A stretch of DNA of 64,000 nucleotides, from NCBI GenBank assembly GCA_013400975.1, contig WBMZ01010256.1, positions 62,001-126,000 of the forward strand. The letters run 5' to 3'. Below are positions 1 through 13,080 of this stretch, one piece after another. Source of the stretch: Atrichornis clamosus. Lineage: Eukaryota > Chordata > Aves > Passeriformes > Menuridae. The position numbers and the translations under genes are program-made. The notes under the pieces were generated by a model. The model was not told the origin of the DNA, searched no databases, and saw nothing but the letters and a program-made list of their open reading frames with translations. Positions within the stretch are counted from its first letter, which is position 1, and each line of letters begins with the position of its first letter.

Positions 1-3000
1 TCTAAATTATGTCCTGCAAATATCTACAACTGATGCATTTACTGCATTTAGTTTGTGCATCACCAGCATTACATGAGTAACAAAGGAGCTTGTGTTTCTC
101 TGGCCAGACCTTCTCCTGATGAAAATACTGTTCTGGGACTTCAGCTACAGGATCATTTCACAGGATCAGAGTTTGCTGCATGGATTTTGGTTAATAAGTT
201 ACATTTCATAATTATCCGCTTCAGAAATTGCCAGTGTGTTATATAATGCCTGTGTTGTGTAATGAGCACTGCACTGTACAGTGCATAATGCATGGTATAA
301 AGTATGTATTATAGAATGAATATAGAACTACTCACAGCAAGGTTTTTCTGGGATGTTGTTGTGTTTCTGGCAGCAGCCAGTGCATATGGAAGAAAGAAAA
401 AAATGTGTTAAGAAGCAGCTTCCCTGAAATATTCTGGCTTTCATCAAGGAGTACTTTGGGGAATTGTGGAGGTGGTTACCACTCCATAGTGAAAATAACC
501 CCTCAGTGAACCTGGAATTCTCTTCTGCTTGTGAATTCATGTCTCCTGTTTGTCTAAAACAGCCTGTGAAACGAGCTGTGGGACACGGGTTACGCTTCCC
601 TGGTACTGATGCACTTCAGTGGGCCCTAAAGCAGCAATAAGTAGGTAAAGCAGAGACACCTGTTTCTTTATAGAATGACCCCACCGGGCAGTGTTATCAT
701 AGCACACTTTCCTTGTATGCTTTGTATCACATGGAATATTTTGGTCAGCATCATGAAGAATCTTAAGCTCGTGCCAGTTAATTTCACCAAAATTACAGAG
801 GAAGGAACGAAAGTTTAGAAGTTTTCTCATCCATGTCAAGTTTTGAGTTGTATTTTTGAAATGGAAAGGAATGATCTTTACTGTAGACTGTTGCACTGCA
901 CCAAGTACTGATAAATATATTTCCATGTGACATGTATGTTAGTCATTAGAGTACTTTAGGATCTTGCTCAGATGGATTTGGGATGCTGGGCCGAAATATA
1001 GTTATGTGACAGCTACAGAGACCTCAGGCTACTTAAATAGATATTCCCAATTCCTTGCAGAAAACAAAAACAAGGCAAGACTTCATATGTTTTATTTAAA
1101 ATTAGGCAGACTCCTTCAAATGGATTACTGCAGCAATAAACAGAGGAAAATGTACAATTTTAAGCTTTTAAATTGGTAATATCAATTATCTGCTGAGGTT
1201 ATGGGAAAAGAAAATGAAGTAATCATGTTTTCACTTCGAGTTCCAGTGTTTTCCATTTCAGCTCATGGATACTTTTCTTGTGCCTTTTAACATTTTATCT
1301 GGGAATATGTCAAAGAAAATCTATGAGTTTAATTCATGTTGTTAGGGGTTTATTCGAATATTGTCTCTTCCTCCAGTGGTAGAGAAATCTCCCTTTTCTG
1401 TTTTGAAAGCTCCAGCCTAGACATATTGGTAGAAGAAGAAGAAATAAAATAGATTCCAAATGGGAAAAGAAAAAAACACTAGTGAAAGAAATATGTGGTT
1501 TTGTAGAGAAACAAAAGGTATAGAAAAGAAAGTAACATGTGAAAGCACTTGTATCTCCAGGTGTATACTTATAAATAGCTGCTTTATCACAGAAGCAGTA
1601 TTTTGAAAATCTTTTCCTCTCTTCTTGTTCTATAGATACTTTCGGGTTAATCCATACGAATTGTGGTGTTCATACTGACTGAAAATTAGGTGAGCTGAGA
1701 GGGGATCTCTTGTGATCATGGTCAGTGCTTGAAAATGATTGCAGGATGTTGCCCTGCTGTTAAGAAGACTGTGTTAGTTGTGGCTCTAAATAATGGCAGA
1801 TTAATTTCTTTGATCATACAACAGTGGAACTGCTGGAAGAACAAGACCTTGTACGTTCATAAAGCAGAACTGTTGTATGAAGCTGCAAAGGCAGCAGTCG
1901 GGCTGCCTGAATAGCAATACATGTCTCAAACTGAAATAAAGCCAACACTGAATGCAATCTTAATCTCAGAGTTCTGCTGCCCAGCTGCACTGCAAGGTGC
2001 AACTCGAAATTTGCCTGAGGCGCCAAGCTTTGTAGGGCATGACTGTGATGACAAATCCTGCCTCAAAGTGTCGGCAGGGTGGTAGCTGTTCATTCAGAGC
2101 ATCCAAAGATGGCACCTGGTGGGTTTTTATTTGCAGAGAGCTTATGCATTCACACCTCGCGTTGCTCTCAGAACTCAACACCTCCTAAGAAATTTCCTGT
2201 TGCTGTCAGTGGGATTTGTATCCAGACATCCTTTATGATTCAATGCAAGGATGTTTGGATCAGGGACTTTCTGACCCCTGCAAACTTTTAGTAAGACAAA
2301 GGACTGAAGCATATCCCATACAAGTACATATCCAATGCAAATTTTTAACAGTCATCCATGGAAATACATAATCTTTAGAGCTGTATTACAGAGAAGGAAT
2401 TAACCTGTAGGGGTATGCTTAGATGAATGTTTGTGTACCTTTCATGGAGGAGCATGTCCTAAATTACTTAATTAATAGATCCTGTATTGCACACACACTC
2501 TGATGCTAACACCAATTGGCATGTGCTGGCCTGCCACCCAGTAGTGAGCTGAAAATTTGCAAATTGCTTTTCCATTACTGCTTCTGTGTGAGAGTTCCTG
2601 ATTTAATTTGAACTAGAGGATGTGGCATTAGTGCTCTTTCAGTAATGGAGAACTAGATAACATCCAAGTCTCAAGAATCATGCCCATTTTGCATACCTTA
2701 TTCTATTTATTTCTTTAGCAGTTGGTTGCATTTATGAAAAGCAGATGTGTTTAGTTAATAGAAAGGACAATTTTATTTGAGCTTCATTACCTTGAAAATT
2801 CTGTAAAACAGGTCTTTTAAAATAACAGATATAAAAGTGGAGAGCCTTCCTGCTTCTCCTGGGTAATAGGAAAGGTGCTGCTGTTTAATAGACTTCCTAA
2901 ATTGATTTATGCTACTCATGAGCACCCTGTAGCAGTGTTTTTAATGCTTTGGAAAGTAGAGAATCATTTCAAAATTAAGTAATTCTGTCAAATCTAACCT

Positions 3001-5092
3001 GGAGGGATCAGGTTTTATGTGTTGCCCTAAAATTTACAGAAATTCTGCTTTGGGTCCTCAGAAAATTTGAGATTAGAAGAAAAGCAGGTTCTGAAAAAGA
3101 GTTCTTTGAAACTACAGTGATTTGCCTTTTGTAACTATCTCATAAAGTTAGATAGTTCCCTCTCCTCAAGCAATTATAACTTAATTCCTTTATATTAATT
3201 TTGATTCTTATTCAGAGAGTTTTATCTCTTCATTACACACCCTAGCTGTAATTTAGCTTTTAAAGCATTGCTGATTAAAAAGAGATTTATTTCACTGAAT
3301 TAAACATTATTTTAAAATGTATATAGAAGCATCTGCTAACACACCTCCCTCTTAATATTATTAACTGTATGAGCAGAGCTGTGCAGAAGTCAATTTTGTC
3401 ATTATCAGAAGCTTTCAGGGATTATAAAGTTTTTCATTTAATGACTTCCAAAGAGTTTTTGCCGCTTATCAGTAAAAAGAGACTTGAGAATAGGTTGATT
3501 CTTGCAGTAGTAACCAGTCAGTAGTCATGGTGCTCATGTGGGATGTGACTTTGAATCTCTGCTCTTTCTTTTTCAATTCTTTCAGTCGAGGGTTTCAATA
3601 TCTTTTTTGGCACTGATGAAAATTTAACTTCTAGAGCTCAGGATTCATCCTTGATGGAGTGTTATGACTGAATATATTTCAGCAAAAGTTTTAGTTCTTT
3701 CTGGTGACTCATTATTGTCTTACAATAATTGAAAACTTTCTGATAGGCTATAGTTACAGGAGGAAGAGCAGCTTATATATTTGTTAGACTGCTTTAAGTA
3801 TTTAATGAAAAAGGAACTCCATAGATGTGGTTTTCACTTTAGGAATATTAATGCATTACCTTTTTTTCTAAACTTTTGTGGTGGATTAAACAGTCTTTGT
3901 GTTTCATGTTCACATTTTGAATAGAATCAAATTAATCAGAGACTTGGCATTTAGAAAAGGAAAACAGCAGCAACATAAATGTAGCCTGAAGGTTTGTTTC
4001 ATTTGTAGTCCTTGGGAGGATAGTCAAATCAGACAAAACAATCCAAGCTGCAGTCTGTAACAATATATGTGATTAAAAAATTGAGGAATGCTGTATTTCC
4101 CTATTAAGGCTGCCTCAGAAAACTGTGTGCAATATGAAATTCAGCACTTGACTATAATCCTGGTAGAGAACGTCATAACTGAGTTAAAATGAAATCTGAA
4201 CTGTCAGGTATGTAGATGAAATTTAAACTTTTATAGGGAAACTTTGATTACTTGAATATGCCCAGTACTTTACTCTTTTGATAAAATGTTGAACTTTAGC
4301 ATTAAGAAATCTACTTGCATGATAGCAAGACGGATCAGTAAAACAATTAATGTTATTTTCCATGAGGAGAATGTGTCAATAAGGATTCTATTGTACACGT
4401 CATCTCTGTGATTAGCATAGTTCAAAGCATAACTCTATTACAATGCCTTGTTATGTATACTGGGAAAAAAATTCCATGGAAGCGCTTTTAATTATTAATG
4501 ATTAAAATTAAAATTATTTTGTCTTACTGAAAGATATATCTGCTGATTATTCCTTTTATAAGCTAAAATGAAAGGTAATCAAAATGAATACTTCACTTTG
4601 TTAACAGTACACCATCACGGTGGTTTAGTATCTTCTCTTGTGTTTTAGGGTCAGTTCTGTCTTTGAAAATGAACAAAGTGCAGGCACTTTATCATATTTT
4701 GTGTTACATGTTTGAAGTTGTATAGTGGTAGGTGATTCTGAATGAATTATGCAATAGCCACCTTTTTTTCCCAATGTATCTAGTCCAGAAAAAAAAAAAA
4801 AAAAAAAAAAAGAGGCATGTTGTGTAGAACCCCAGACAAAAGGCATAAGCCATTGAGGGGACACACAGATATGAATCACAAAAAGCGCAAGGTGAAATAT
4901 TGTCTTGTCTACAGACTCGGTGTCCGTAGTGGGATATTTGTAGTTCTGCTATCAAAAAGACATTATTAAAGGCTTAGGTAGCCTTTAATGCTGCTTTCTA
5001 CATCTTAGGCCAGGTGCTTTCTTGCTCGCATTGCTTGGATTGGAATGCTGTGAAACTCCTGCTGTTTTGTTGCAGCCATTTGAATTTGTGAG
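1..5092 (+). other. GALNT18 intron 1, first segment
   Basis: AT-rich intronic sequence continuing from outside the window. No repeat family recognised apart from the poly(A) run. The longest open frame is 129 codons on the minus strand (537-926), of unrecognised sequence and without neighbouring exons. Confidence 0.8.
4789..4811. repeat. Poly(A) run, 23 bp
   Basis: An uninterrupted run of 23 A between tagtccag and gaggcatg. No recognisable retroposon body adjoins it on the + strand side. Two minus-strand open frames that cross it encode only poly-Phe and are not genes. Confidence 0.9.
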
Positions 5093-5365
5093 TAGTACAA
5101 TCACTAAGGTTGGAAAAGACATCCAAGACCAGCAAGTTGAACCTCTGACTGAGTAGCACCATGCCCACTAAACCCCCTAGTGAAGTGCCATGTCCAGCTG
5201 CTTTTTGAACACTTCCAGGGATGGCATCTCCACCACTTCCCTGGGGAGCCTGTTCCTGTGCTCAGCCACACTTTTAGTGAAGCAGTTTTTCCTAATATCC
5301 AGCCTGAACCTTCTGTGGCCCAACTTGAGACCATTTCCTGTTGTCAGTCCTGGCCCCTGGTGACT
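5093..5365 (-). mobile_element. CR1 LINE fragment, 3' part
   Basis: Read on the + strand this is the complement of the CR1 3' region. It runs from ggttggaaaagac near the tail, through gaacacttccagggatgg, ctccaccacttccctggg and gcctgttcctgtgctca, to cctaatatccagcctgaacc and acttgagaccatttcctg. All are recognisable CR1 landmarks in the right order. The element is 5'-truncated, as is usual for CR1. Open frames on both strands here are remnants of the repeat, not host genes. Confidence 0.9.
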
Positions 5366-8300
5366 GTAGATCACACTGCATTGCACAAGTGTAAATCACT
5401 ATTTAAACCAGAAGGCTGTGGAGAATCTGGCACAAAGCTAAAATCCAGTATGATATCTCTGGTTTACTTGCCATCACAGTGTATGAGTCACTGGTAGAAT
5501 GTTATCTCCTTACAGACAGTCTGTCTGCCTAGAACTGCTTGTCCTCCTGCACCACAAATGACAAAGGACCAGGCAGGAAATGAGCGTGATCTTGTCAAAT
5601 GTTTGTGAACACACAGGCATTGACTAAAATGAAATGGGGACTGGCAGGGAGAAGAAAAAGGCTGCAGTAGTCTTGACCTGGGCACAGGATGCCCTCAGTG
5701 CTTATCCTGAGGTAAGAGATATGGCTAAAGAGAGGGCTGGCACTGCTGGGATGGAGCAGGGGAGAACAATGCAATTATGGAGACATTGAAGTTGGGAACA
5801 GTCCTATGAAGGAAATCTGACATGGCCAAATGAATAAATAGTCAAAATGACAACATACTGGTATTCAAAACTTCTTTGTTACACTGATGCTCTTGTCTCA
5901 GAAAATGAGCTACAGAGTCTCTCAAAGGAAGAAAGGGACTCCTTCACATTCCAGTAATGGCACACTAATGCTGTGTACAGTGCTGAAAGCTGTAAGTGGC
6001 TTCTGGAGGGAATACTGTTAAATTTAATTTCTTTACAAGCTAGAATCAAATTTGGTGTTAAAACCTAAGCAGGTTGTATGCCAAAATGAAATACTGTGAT
6101 TAAGAAGTATAGCATTATCAGAACTAAGCTTTTTAAACTCAAATACCTGAATCAGAAAATTGACCTAAACAAAGGTATAATTAAAAAATACTGAGTTTCC
6201 ATGATACATTTCATTTTTTTGACCTCATTTTAGGACTCAAAGGTTTATTCTGCAGTCAGTGTGTCAGAAATGTCATTTTCTTAAGGAAAGGTGGAGTTGT
6301 CAGTTTGAGTGTTTGCGGCTAAAAGAAACATTAGTAAGAAACAAAAAGCTGGCTATAAAACAAGAATTTGTTTCCCTATGTATCATACATTGCATGCATG
6401 TGAAGAACTCCATATGCTTCATTTCTAGCTTGGAGTGGAAGCTAACTCCAAGGAATATGTCGGCTGTCACATTTCACTCTTCATTCACTGTCAACTGTGA
6501 TGTGAAGGGGTCACATTATCATTAGACTTATTGGGAATTAGGCGGTTTCTGGTGCTGGAGGAGTGCCAGTTCCCAGCAGCTGAGGATGTACAAGTGTGGT
6601 TTTCCAGGTTGTAACTTTTGTACACCTGTGCTAACAAAGGGTTACCTGTTGACATGGGGTGGTTTGACAGCTCTCTGAAAGGGCCAGAGCTTCTGTTCCA
6701 GGCACCTATGCTCTTTGGCTTCTCTGGAAATCTACCATGGATCAAATTGTTGTAATTAATTTTTGACTTCTAGAAGAGAATAAAAAAAGTTGAAGGGAAT
6801 TGCCTTTGTGGCTTAATTCTGTCAGCAGTTATCAATAACATAATTAGGTGTTAAATAAAAAAGTCTTCTGGAATCATTTGTGTGCTTCCAGTTCAAGTAA
6901 GTCAACTAAGTTATCTTTTTTTTGTCATACCACAGTGAATTCAAAGTTCAATTTGCATTGAGCCCTGCTACAAACCCTTGTGCAGTGCTCTACTTGCGGG
7001 GGTTCTGCTGCCAGTTGAAAATCACCTGAACATTTTCACTGGGGTAAAAGGTTTGTGAGTTGGGGTGTAGAAGCCCTTTGTCTCAGAACCCTCCTGACCA
7101 TTGTGCACTGGTGCTTTGCCTGTTGCACCTCACGGGATTGCTTCTGTGCAGGAATTCTTACCTGAGCAGTTGTTCCATCACCCCAGTTTGAGAGACAACG
7201 TCAATCAGCAGCATCCCCTGACCCTTCCCCATTGAGTCTCACGATGAGCTGGCGACAGAAGGTTTAGCTGGGAGAGCTGTCAGTCTTCACTTTGCAGTGG
7301 CTGTTCTTGGGGAGGTTACAAACTGCAGCTCAATGGAATGACACAGTTTGATTTCGTGTGTGGAGAGAAAAACAGCTGTGAAATTTTGTGAAAGACCCTT
7401 AGGAGTTTCTTTTTTTTCCTGCCCTTTCTTCTTGATTCATCTTGCCAGTGGGAAGGAGGGTAAGCAAGTGGCTTGCATGATAATTAAGTGCCAGATATGG
7501 AACTAACTCCTGGTCCCTGGAAAACCTCAAGTATCAAAGGGAAAGGAAAAGTCTGAGTTTAACTGTAAGGCAGAGCTCCACTGAAGGGCTGCAGATTTAT
7601 TGAGCGTTAAATGTCAGTACCAACGTAATAAAGATGGCACATAGTAGGTGATGAGAACTTTTCTGGAGAAAAACCCTTTTCAATAAGTTGTCAACCTGTC
7701 TGGAGGTGTGAATTGTTATTAAAAACCAAAAAGACAAAAACCAGAAGACAGGTGGGGGGAGAATGGAAGCATCTTTTGAGCTGCGCAGCTTTGAGAGGCA
7801 TTTCTGCAAGCTTAGTCCTACATTGTTACTATGGAGTCTTGATCTGTTTTGATAATGTACTGGTTTGGGAAGGGCCATATCTTAAATCTGTCATGCTTCA
7901 CAGGCACTTCATTTCTTGACCAGAGAGGCCTGGGTGAAGCACAGCTGGAGCAGAATACAAGGCTGATTATATCATGTGGTTTTTACAAAGCAAAACTGTC
8001 TTGTTGGAAGTAGGCTCGAAGCACTATTTCTATGATATAGTCTAAAGAAAACATGGCAGAAAATTCTGTGTGTTCTCCCGGGGGCAGAAAGTTATTTAAA
8101 TGTTATGTTTTGGATACTCAGAAGTGTCAAAAAAGGTGTATGTAACAGCTAGGAAGGTATTTTGGGAAGTGAGGGTGGGGAGTCCACAGCTGTGCTGTGA
8201 GCAGGACTGGAGTCCCACCTCAGTCTATCAAGCAGCACTGTGCTGTCTCTGAGACTGACTGAGTGTAGATTTTCAGTGGTCTAGGACCAAGCTCAGCATT

Positions 8301-11300
8301 TGCTGGTCGAGGTCAGGGAGCCTGGGACAGGATGCAGCTCACAGATGCCACGGCGGGGTCATGGTCACTACTGCAGGAATCATTTGTAGAAAGGCGTGCT
8401 GAGCTGAGGCTGCCCATTACCATCTGTGGCTGCCAGGAAGCAGAGCCAGAGTTTCTGTTCCTTGCAGGCAAGAAATCTGATTGTGGTTATTTTTCAGTGT
8501 GTAAAATCAAAAAACACTGTAAAATTTATAGCCTCCTCTACTCACAGCCCACTTTTCATTTTGTAAACTCTCTGTGATGACGGTAATTTTTCTTGTGGTG
8601 TTATTTTTTTTTATTATACCATTTGATCTTCTGAAAACTGCACCTGACAGTGCTCTAAACATACCTAGCATTGACCAAAAATGTATAAATACACATTGTC
8701 TCAGCTAAAAGTCTGATTATCAAGTATGGTGGGTATTCTTGGATTTTTTCTTAAAGATGTTAAATTTTGCTTTGACAGCCATGCAGAGTCCAACAGGTTG
8801 AGAAGAGAGCTGTTAGGTAGGTACAGCTGCATTATGCTTGAGGCTCTTTCATTTCACTTGCTGTATTTCATTTACTCCTTCAGCATTTTTTTCTCTATTT
8901 CTGGTCCCGGCTTTTTTTTTAACATAAATAACAGGAACAAGGAAAAAATAATTTTAAAAAAATCCCTCTTCTAGAACATATTAAAGACATTATTTATTTA
9001 AGGGGTTCAAATTTATTGCCTTAATGCCAATGCCACATGCTAATTATTAGCCGCTTCAGCAGCAAATGCAGACTTCATTTTTGGAAGGCTTTGTCTACTG
9101 CCTGAGACTGATGACACTTCTGTGTTTTGATCACTTAAGGTGTGGGACTCACATGCCAAATGTACCTGTAGGTTTAGACAATAGATCCTGAACAGAATAA
9201 AGAGCTTTTTTTCTTTATCTGAGCGCCTGATAGATGATACTTTTACCGCTAAAAAACCACAAGCTAAGTATTAGAGAAATACAGAGCTTTCTATTAAAAA
9301 TGAAAAATAAAGCAATATTTAATACCATGGAGTGATGAGGTTGACAGCTGTAAAGATGCAAATGTCTTGCTGCAGCTGAAACTGGGCAAGAAACTGAGGC
9401 AGCCAACTGCTATTGCCTGAACTGGAAAATCAATGTCTTTGTTTTGCTGTAGGGAATACTGGCTGAGGCTGTGCTTTTCCAGCTCCCAGTGGGTGTCATT
9501 AGGAGCACAAGTACAGCTGAGCAGTGTAGAGATAGCTAGCATATATGTTTGATGAAGAGAAACTAAGAACATCTGTCCTGATGCTTGAGACTGTAAGAGA
9601 GCATTGGAATCTGTTGTTCCTTAGAGCATTTGCCAAAATGCAGTCCTGACCAAGTCACTGAACAGTGAGGATTTAATAATGCTAGAGCTAATGAGTGAAT
9701 TCAGCTTCGTGTGTGGAACTGGAAATGTTTTGGTGAAGCACTAAACTTGTATTATTATTTTTGACGGGTTATGGTTGAAAGGAATAAAAACTGAATGCAA
9801 CCCAGCAAATCTGACTTAGGCAAGTTGCACTCATGTCAATTAGGGTTCTCCTCTGAAAACAAGGCTGCTTGTTAAATGCTTGTGTCAGGGCCTCCTGCTG
9901 CTGCTCCCTGCAGGAGGATTACCCAGCTATCAAAGCACCTCCAATTCACCGTGGGTATTTGGTTGACCTTCAAGATGCCTTGGAAGAGGTTATCTGTCTG
10001 CATTGGCTGCTTCTTCCACCCATCTGCCAAATTGATGTGATCGGCTTCACGACCCAGGTGTATCTTGTTGAAGATAACTTCATTCTGCTATCACTTTTTC
10101 TCAGGGTATCAGTCTTTTTTAGTTGGACAGTACCTTCTTGAAAGCTTTATTTGCTAGCCAGAGTGATGGCTATGCAAAAATGTAAGCAGATAATAAAATA
10201 TGGATCATTTCCCATCTTCTGAATCAGTAAAAATGGTAAATTAAAAAACTTTTTGCAAGTAAGCACAATCGATAGCTGGTCCCATAAAATGCAACCCAGT
10301 GCTCCTAACACTGCTTTTTATTCAATACTGGGTCTTGCTCAGCATGTCCTGTGGGATTTGGCAGAGAATTTTAACAAGCTGCACTGTTTTCAGAATGGTG
10401 CCCTGAAAGCTCTGTCCATGTGTGAAGACAAGATGTTGTGGTAAGCTGGACAGAACTGGCATCACGTTGCACCTGTCCGTGTCCTCATGGTACAGTGGAA
10501 ATTAAGGCACTTTTGTTCCTGGAAGGAGAAACTGCAGATGGCAGGAATTTGCACAAGAGCTTAAAAATAAAACCCCAGAGCTGTTTTCTCTGGTGGTTCC
10601 TTTGGGGGATACAGCAGTTGCAGGAGACAGAGCCAGAAGGGAAAGAGAAGCCAGTGTGTCTCTCTCCCTTAATTTATACGCTGAGTCTTAGCTTCTCTTT
10701 GACCTAAAATGATCTCTTTAAGCTGGATTAGTCTGAGTCCCTTTGTACTGGGAACAAAGGATTTATCATCTTCCTGTATCATTTTTGTGAAATCTCCTCT
10801 GACTCGTTCCAGATAAATTACATCCACTGTGTTTTTGAATGGTGTACAAAGCAAGTATAGGTACCAAAATAAGGTCCTGATCCCTTCAGGGGAGAACAGG
10901 CATCATTCCAAAGGAGACTGGAAACCTGACAAGAGAACCAAGGAAAAGAACCATGAGAAAACCAGTCTAAATAGTGATATGTGCCCCAGAGAGGACTATT
11001 GCAGAGCAGTGTTTGTAGAGAAATGAGCTTCAGGTGGAGGACAGAGGTCCAGGAGGGAGGATAAGGAAGTTTAAAAACAAATATTGTGACTGTAAAGCAC
11101 ATCTGCAAACTGAAGAGTAGCTGGGGGATCAGTGGGATGGTGTTTCTGCAGCACGTGCAGAAGAGTAGGAATCCTGATAACATATGCAGAGCTGGGGAGA
11201 AAAAGGGATAACTTTTCACTGAAAGGTCTGTCAGACAATAAAAGCAGCTTTTCTGCTTTTGGAAAGGAAGTATATTTGTTTGAAACGCTACAGGAAAGTA

Positions 11301-12891
11301 ACAACGTACCTTGTTTAGTGGAGCTTAGCTTGCTTATTACCATGTGAAACCTTCAAAAAAGTATGAAGCCTTTCCACAATAGGTATCAACTTGGCAAATT
11401 TCATGTCCATCAAGTAAAATTTTCTAGTCAGAGTTGGACTTGAGTAATATAAGTTAGCAGTAACACTCTTTGGAAAGCCTGTTGTCATGAATTGTCTTCA
11501 GGATAGGTAATAAATATGATGAAGGTTTTAACAGCACATCAAGAACATCACAGAGCTGTAGAGAGATTTCTATTGACAAAGACTTTTAAAAAGAAGCAAA
11601 GCATAACTGCAGTTGGAGAGTATGTGCTAATTAGCAAGCTGATGTGTCAGCATCATCACCAAGTTTCTCAGTATGGGGGACCATCGTTTCCCAAGTTGCT
11701 TTATGGGCTCCTAAAAAGAAGCATAAATAGAATAGTCAAACTCGTGGAAAATGCTTTTAATACTCTTTTTTATAGATAACATTAATTTTTGCAAGGTGGA
11801 GAATAGATACTTGCACTGGGTAACTACTAAAATCAAGTAATGTTTCCCTTTGTATTCTGGGGAGTGCTGTGCCCGTCTGATAGTCCGACCTTGCCGATAA
11901 AATCTCTGACTTTTGCACGTTTTGCATCTCTCATAGCAATTGACATAAAAACCATTATCAGTAGTGTGTCACCAGAGAGCATTCTGGACTTAAAAGCTGT
12001 TTCTTCTGAGTTGCCAGTTGGTTTTACAGGCTGGATTGCCCTCGTTAAGTAATGAGCTTGATAGTGCTGGTGGCTGTTAGGAATGCAAACAGCTTCCCTA
12101 ACTTGAAGACAGAATTCTCAAAGCTAATATAAATTCTCATTCAATAGTTTCTCATTGGCTTTTCATGAAGACTTTCATTTGTTAAGAGAACAGTTTGGTA
12201 TTTAATTTCAGAGAAAGGGTAATGATCTTTCTAAAAGTTTTTGAATTTTCATCCAAATAATTAATCTCATCTACGCACAAGCTAAAAGCTTGCATGAATA
12301 TATTTGCTTCATTGAATTTTAACTGATTAGGAAAATGTTTTCATTGTAGAAATTGGGGGAATGCTCCACATCTGTCTACCCTTTACTACTCCAAATACCA
12401 TTTTAAAAATGCAGGTGGCAAAATTCTCTTAAATATTAGAATACCATAATAGATTATCATATACCTAATCATTAAAGCATAAATTAATATGTGTTTAAAT
12501 AGGTGTATATAATAGACCTCCAATACATGTACCCTTAAAAATGGAGTTGGTTTTTTTTTTATTGATAAGTCCCAGTATTTTCTTGTGGCTCTTATCCAAA
12601 TCTTTTTTCTGTAGTGTCTTTGTTACAGCAGTTCCTTTGCTTCAAACAAACTCTCTGATTCCTTCCTACAGGATGTTCCCTTTTTTTACACATTCAGAAC
12701 CAGCAGTTGTTCAGTGTTGGGAACATAAATCACCAAGAAACTTAACACTCAGTAGGTCACGGCAGTCTGTAGGATGTAGTAAAGAAAACCTGATAGCTAC
12801 ATTTTTCTACATTTTACAAGCTCAGGCATATGTAGAATTACCAGTGGCATTTTTGCAAACTCACTTTCTGTAAGCTAAATATAGGTATGGA
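5366..12891 (+). other. GALNT18 intron 1, between CR1 copies
   Basis: No gene or interspersed repeat recognised. The longest open frame is 133 codons on the minus strand (10818-11219), not resembling any family I know. An AT-rich homeodomain-like string (gctaattattagc) lies at 9039-9051. Confidence 0.75.
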
Positions 12892-13080
12892 TGGGCACTG
12901 GAACAGGCTTCCCAGAGAAGTGGTCATGGCACCACACCTGCCAGAGTTCAGGGAGCATCTGGACAATGCTTTTAGTCAAAGAGTTTAGTTTTAGGTAGTC
13001 CTGCCAGGAGCATGGAGTTGGACTTGATGATCCCTATGAGGTTTTTCCAATTTCAGGTGAAATGGTCAATGATTCTGTGA
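12892..13080 (+). mobile_element. CR1 LINE fragment, 3' end
   Basis: It starts gggcactggaacaggctt and cccagagaagtggt, passes through gttggacttgatgatcc and gaggtttttccaa, and ends gattctgtga, the characteristic CR1 terminal repeat. It is strongly 5'-truncated, about 190 bp, and moderately diverged. It is in the same orientation as GALNT18. Confidence 0.88.

Noticed and set aside
4625..4955. Two minus-strand frames with a poly-Phe stretch
   Set aside because: The Phe run is the complement of the 23-A run; the flanking residues are not recognisable.
5104..5497. Open frames on both strands around 5.1-5.5 kb
   Set aside because: They come mostly from the CR1 fragment and do not form a host gene.
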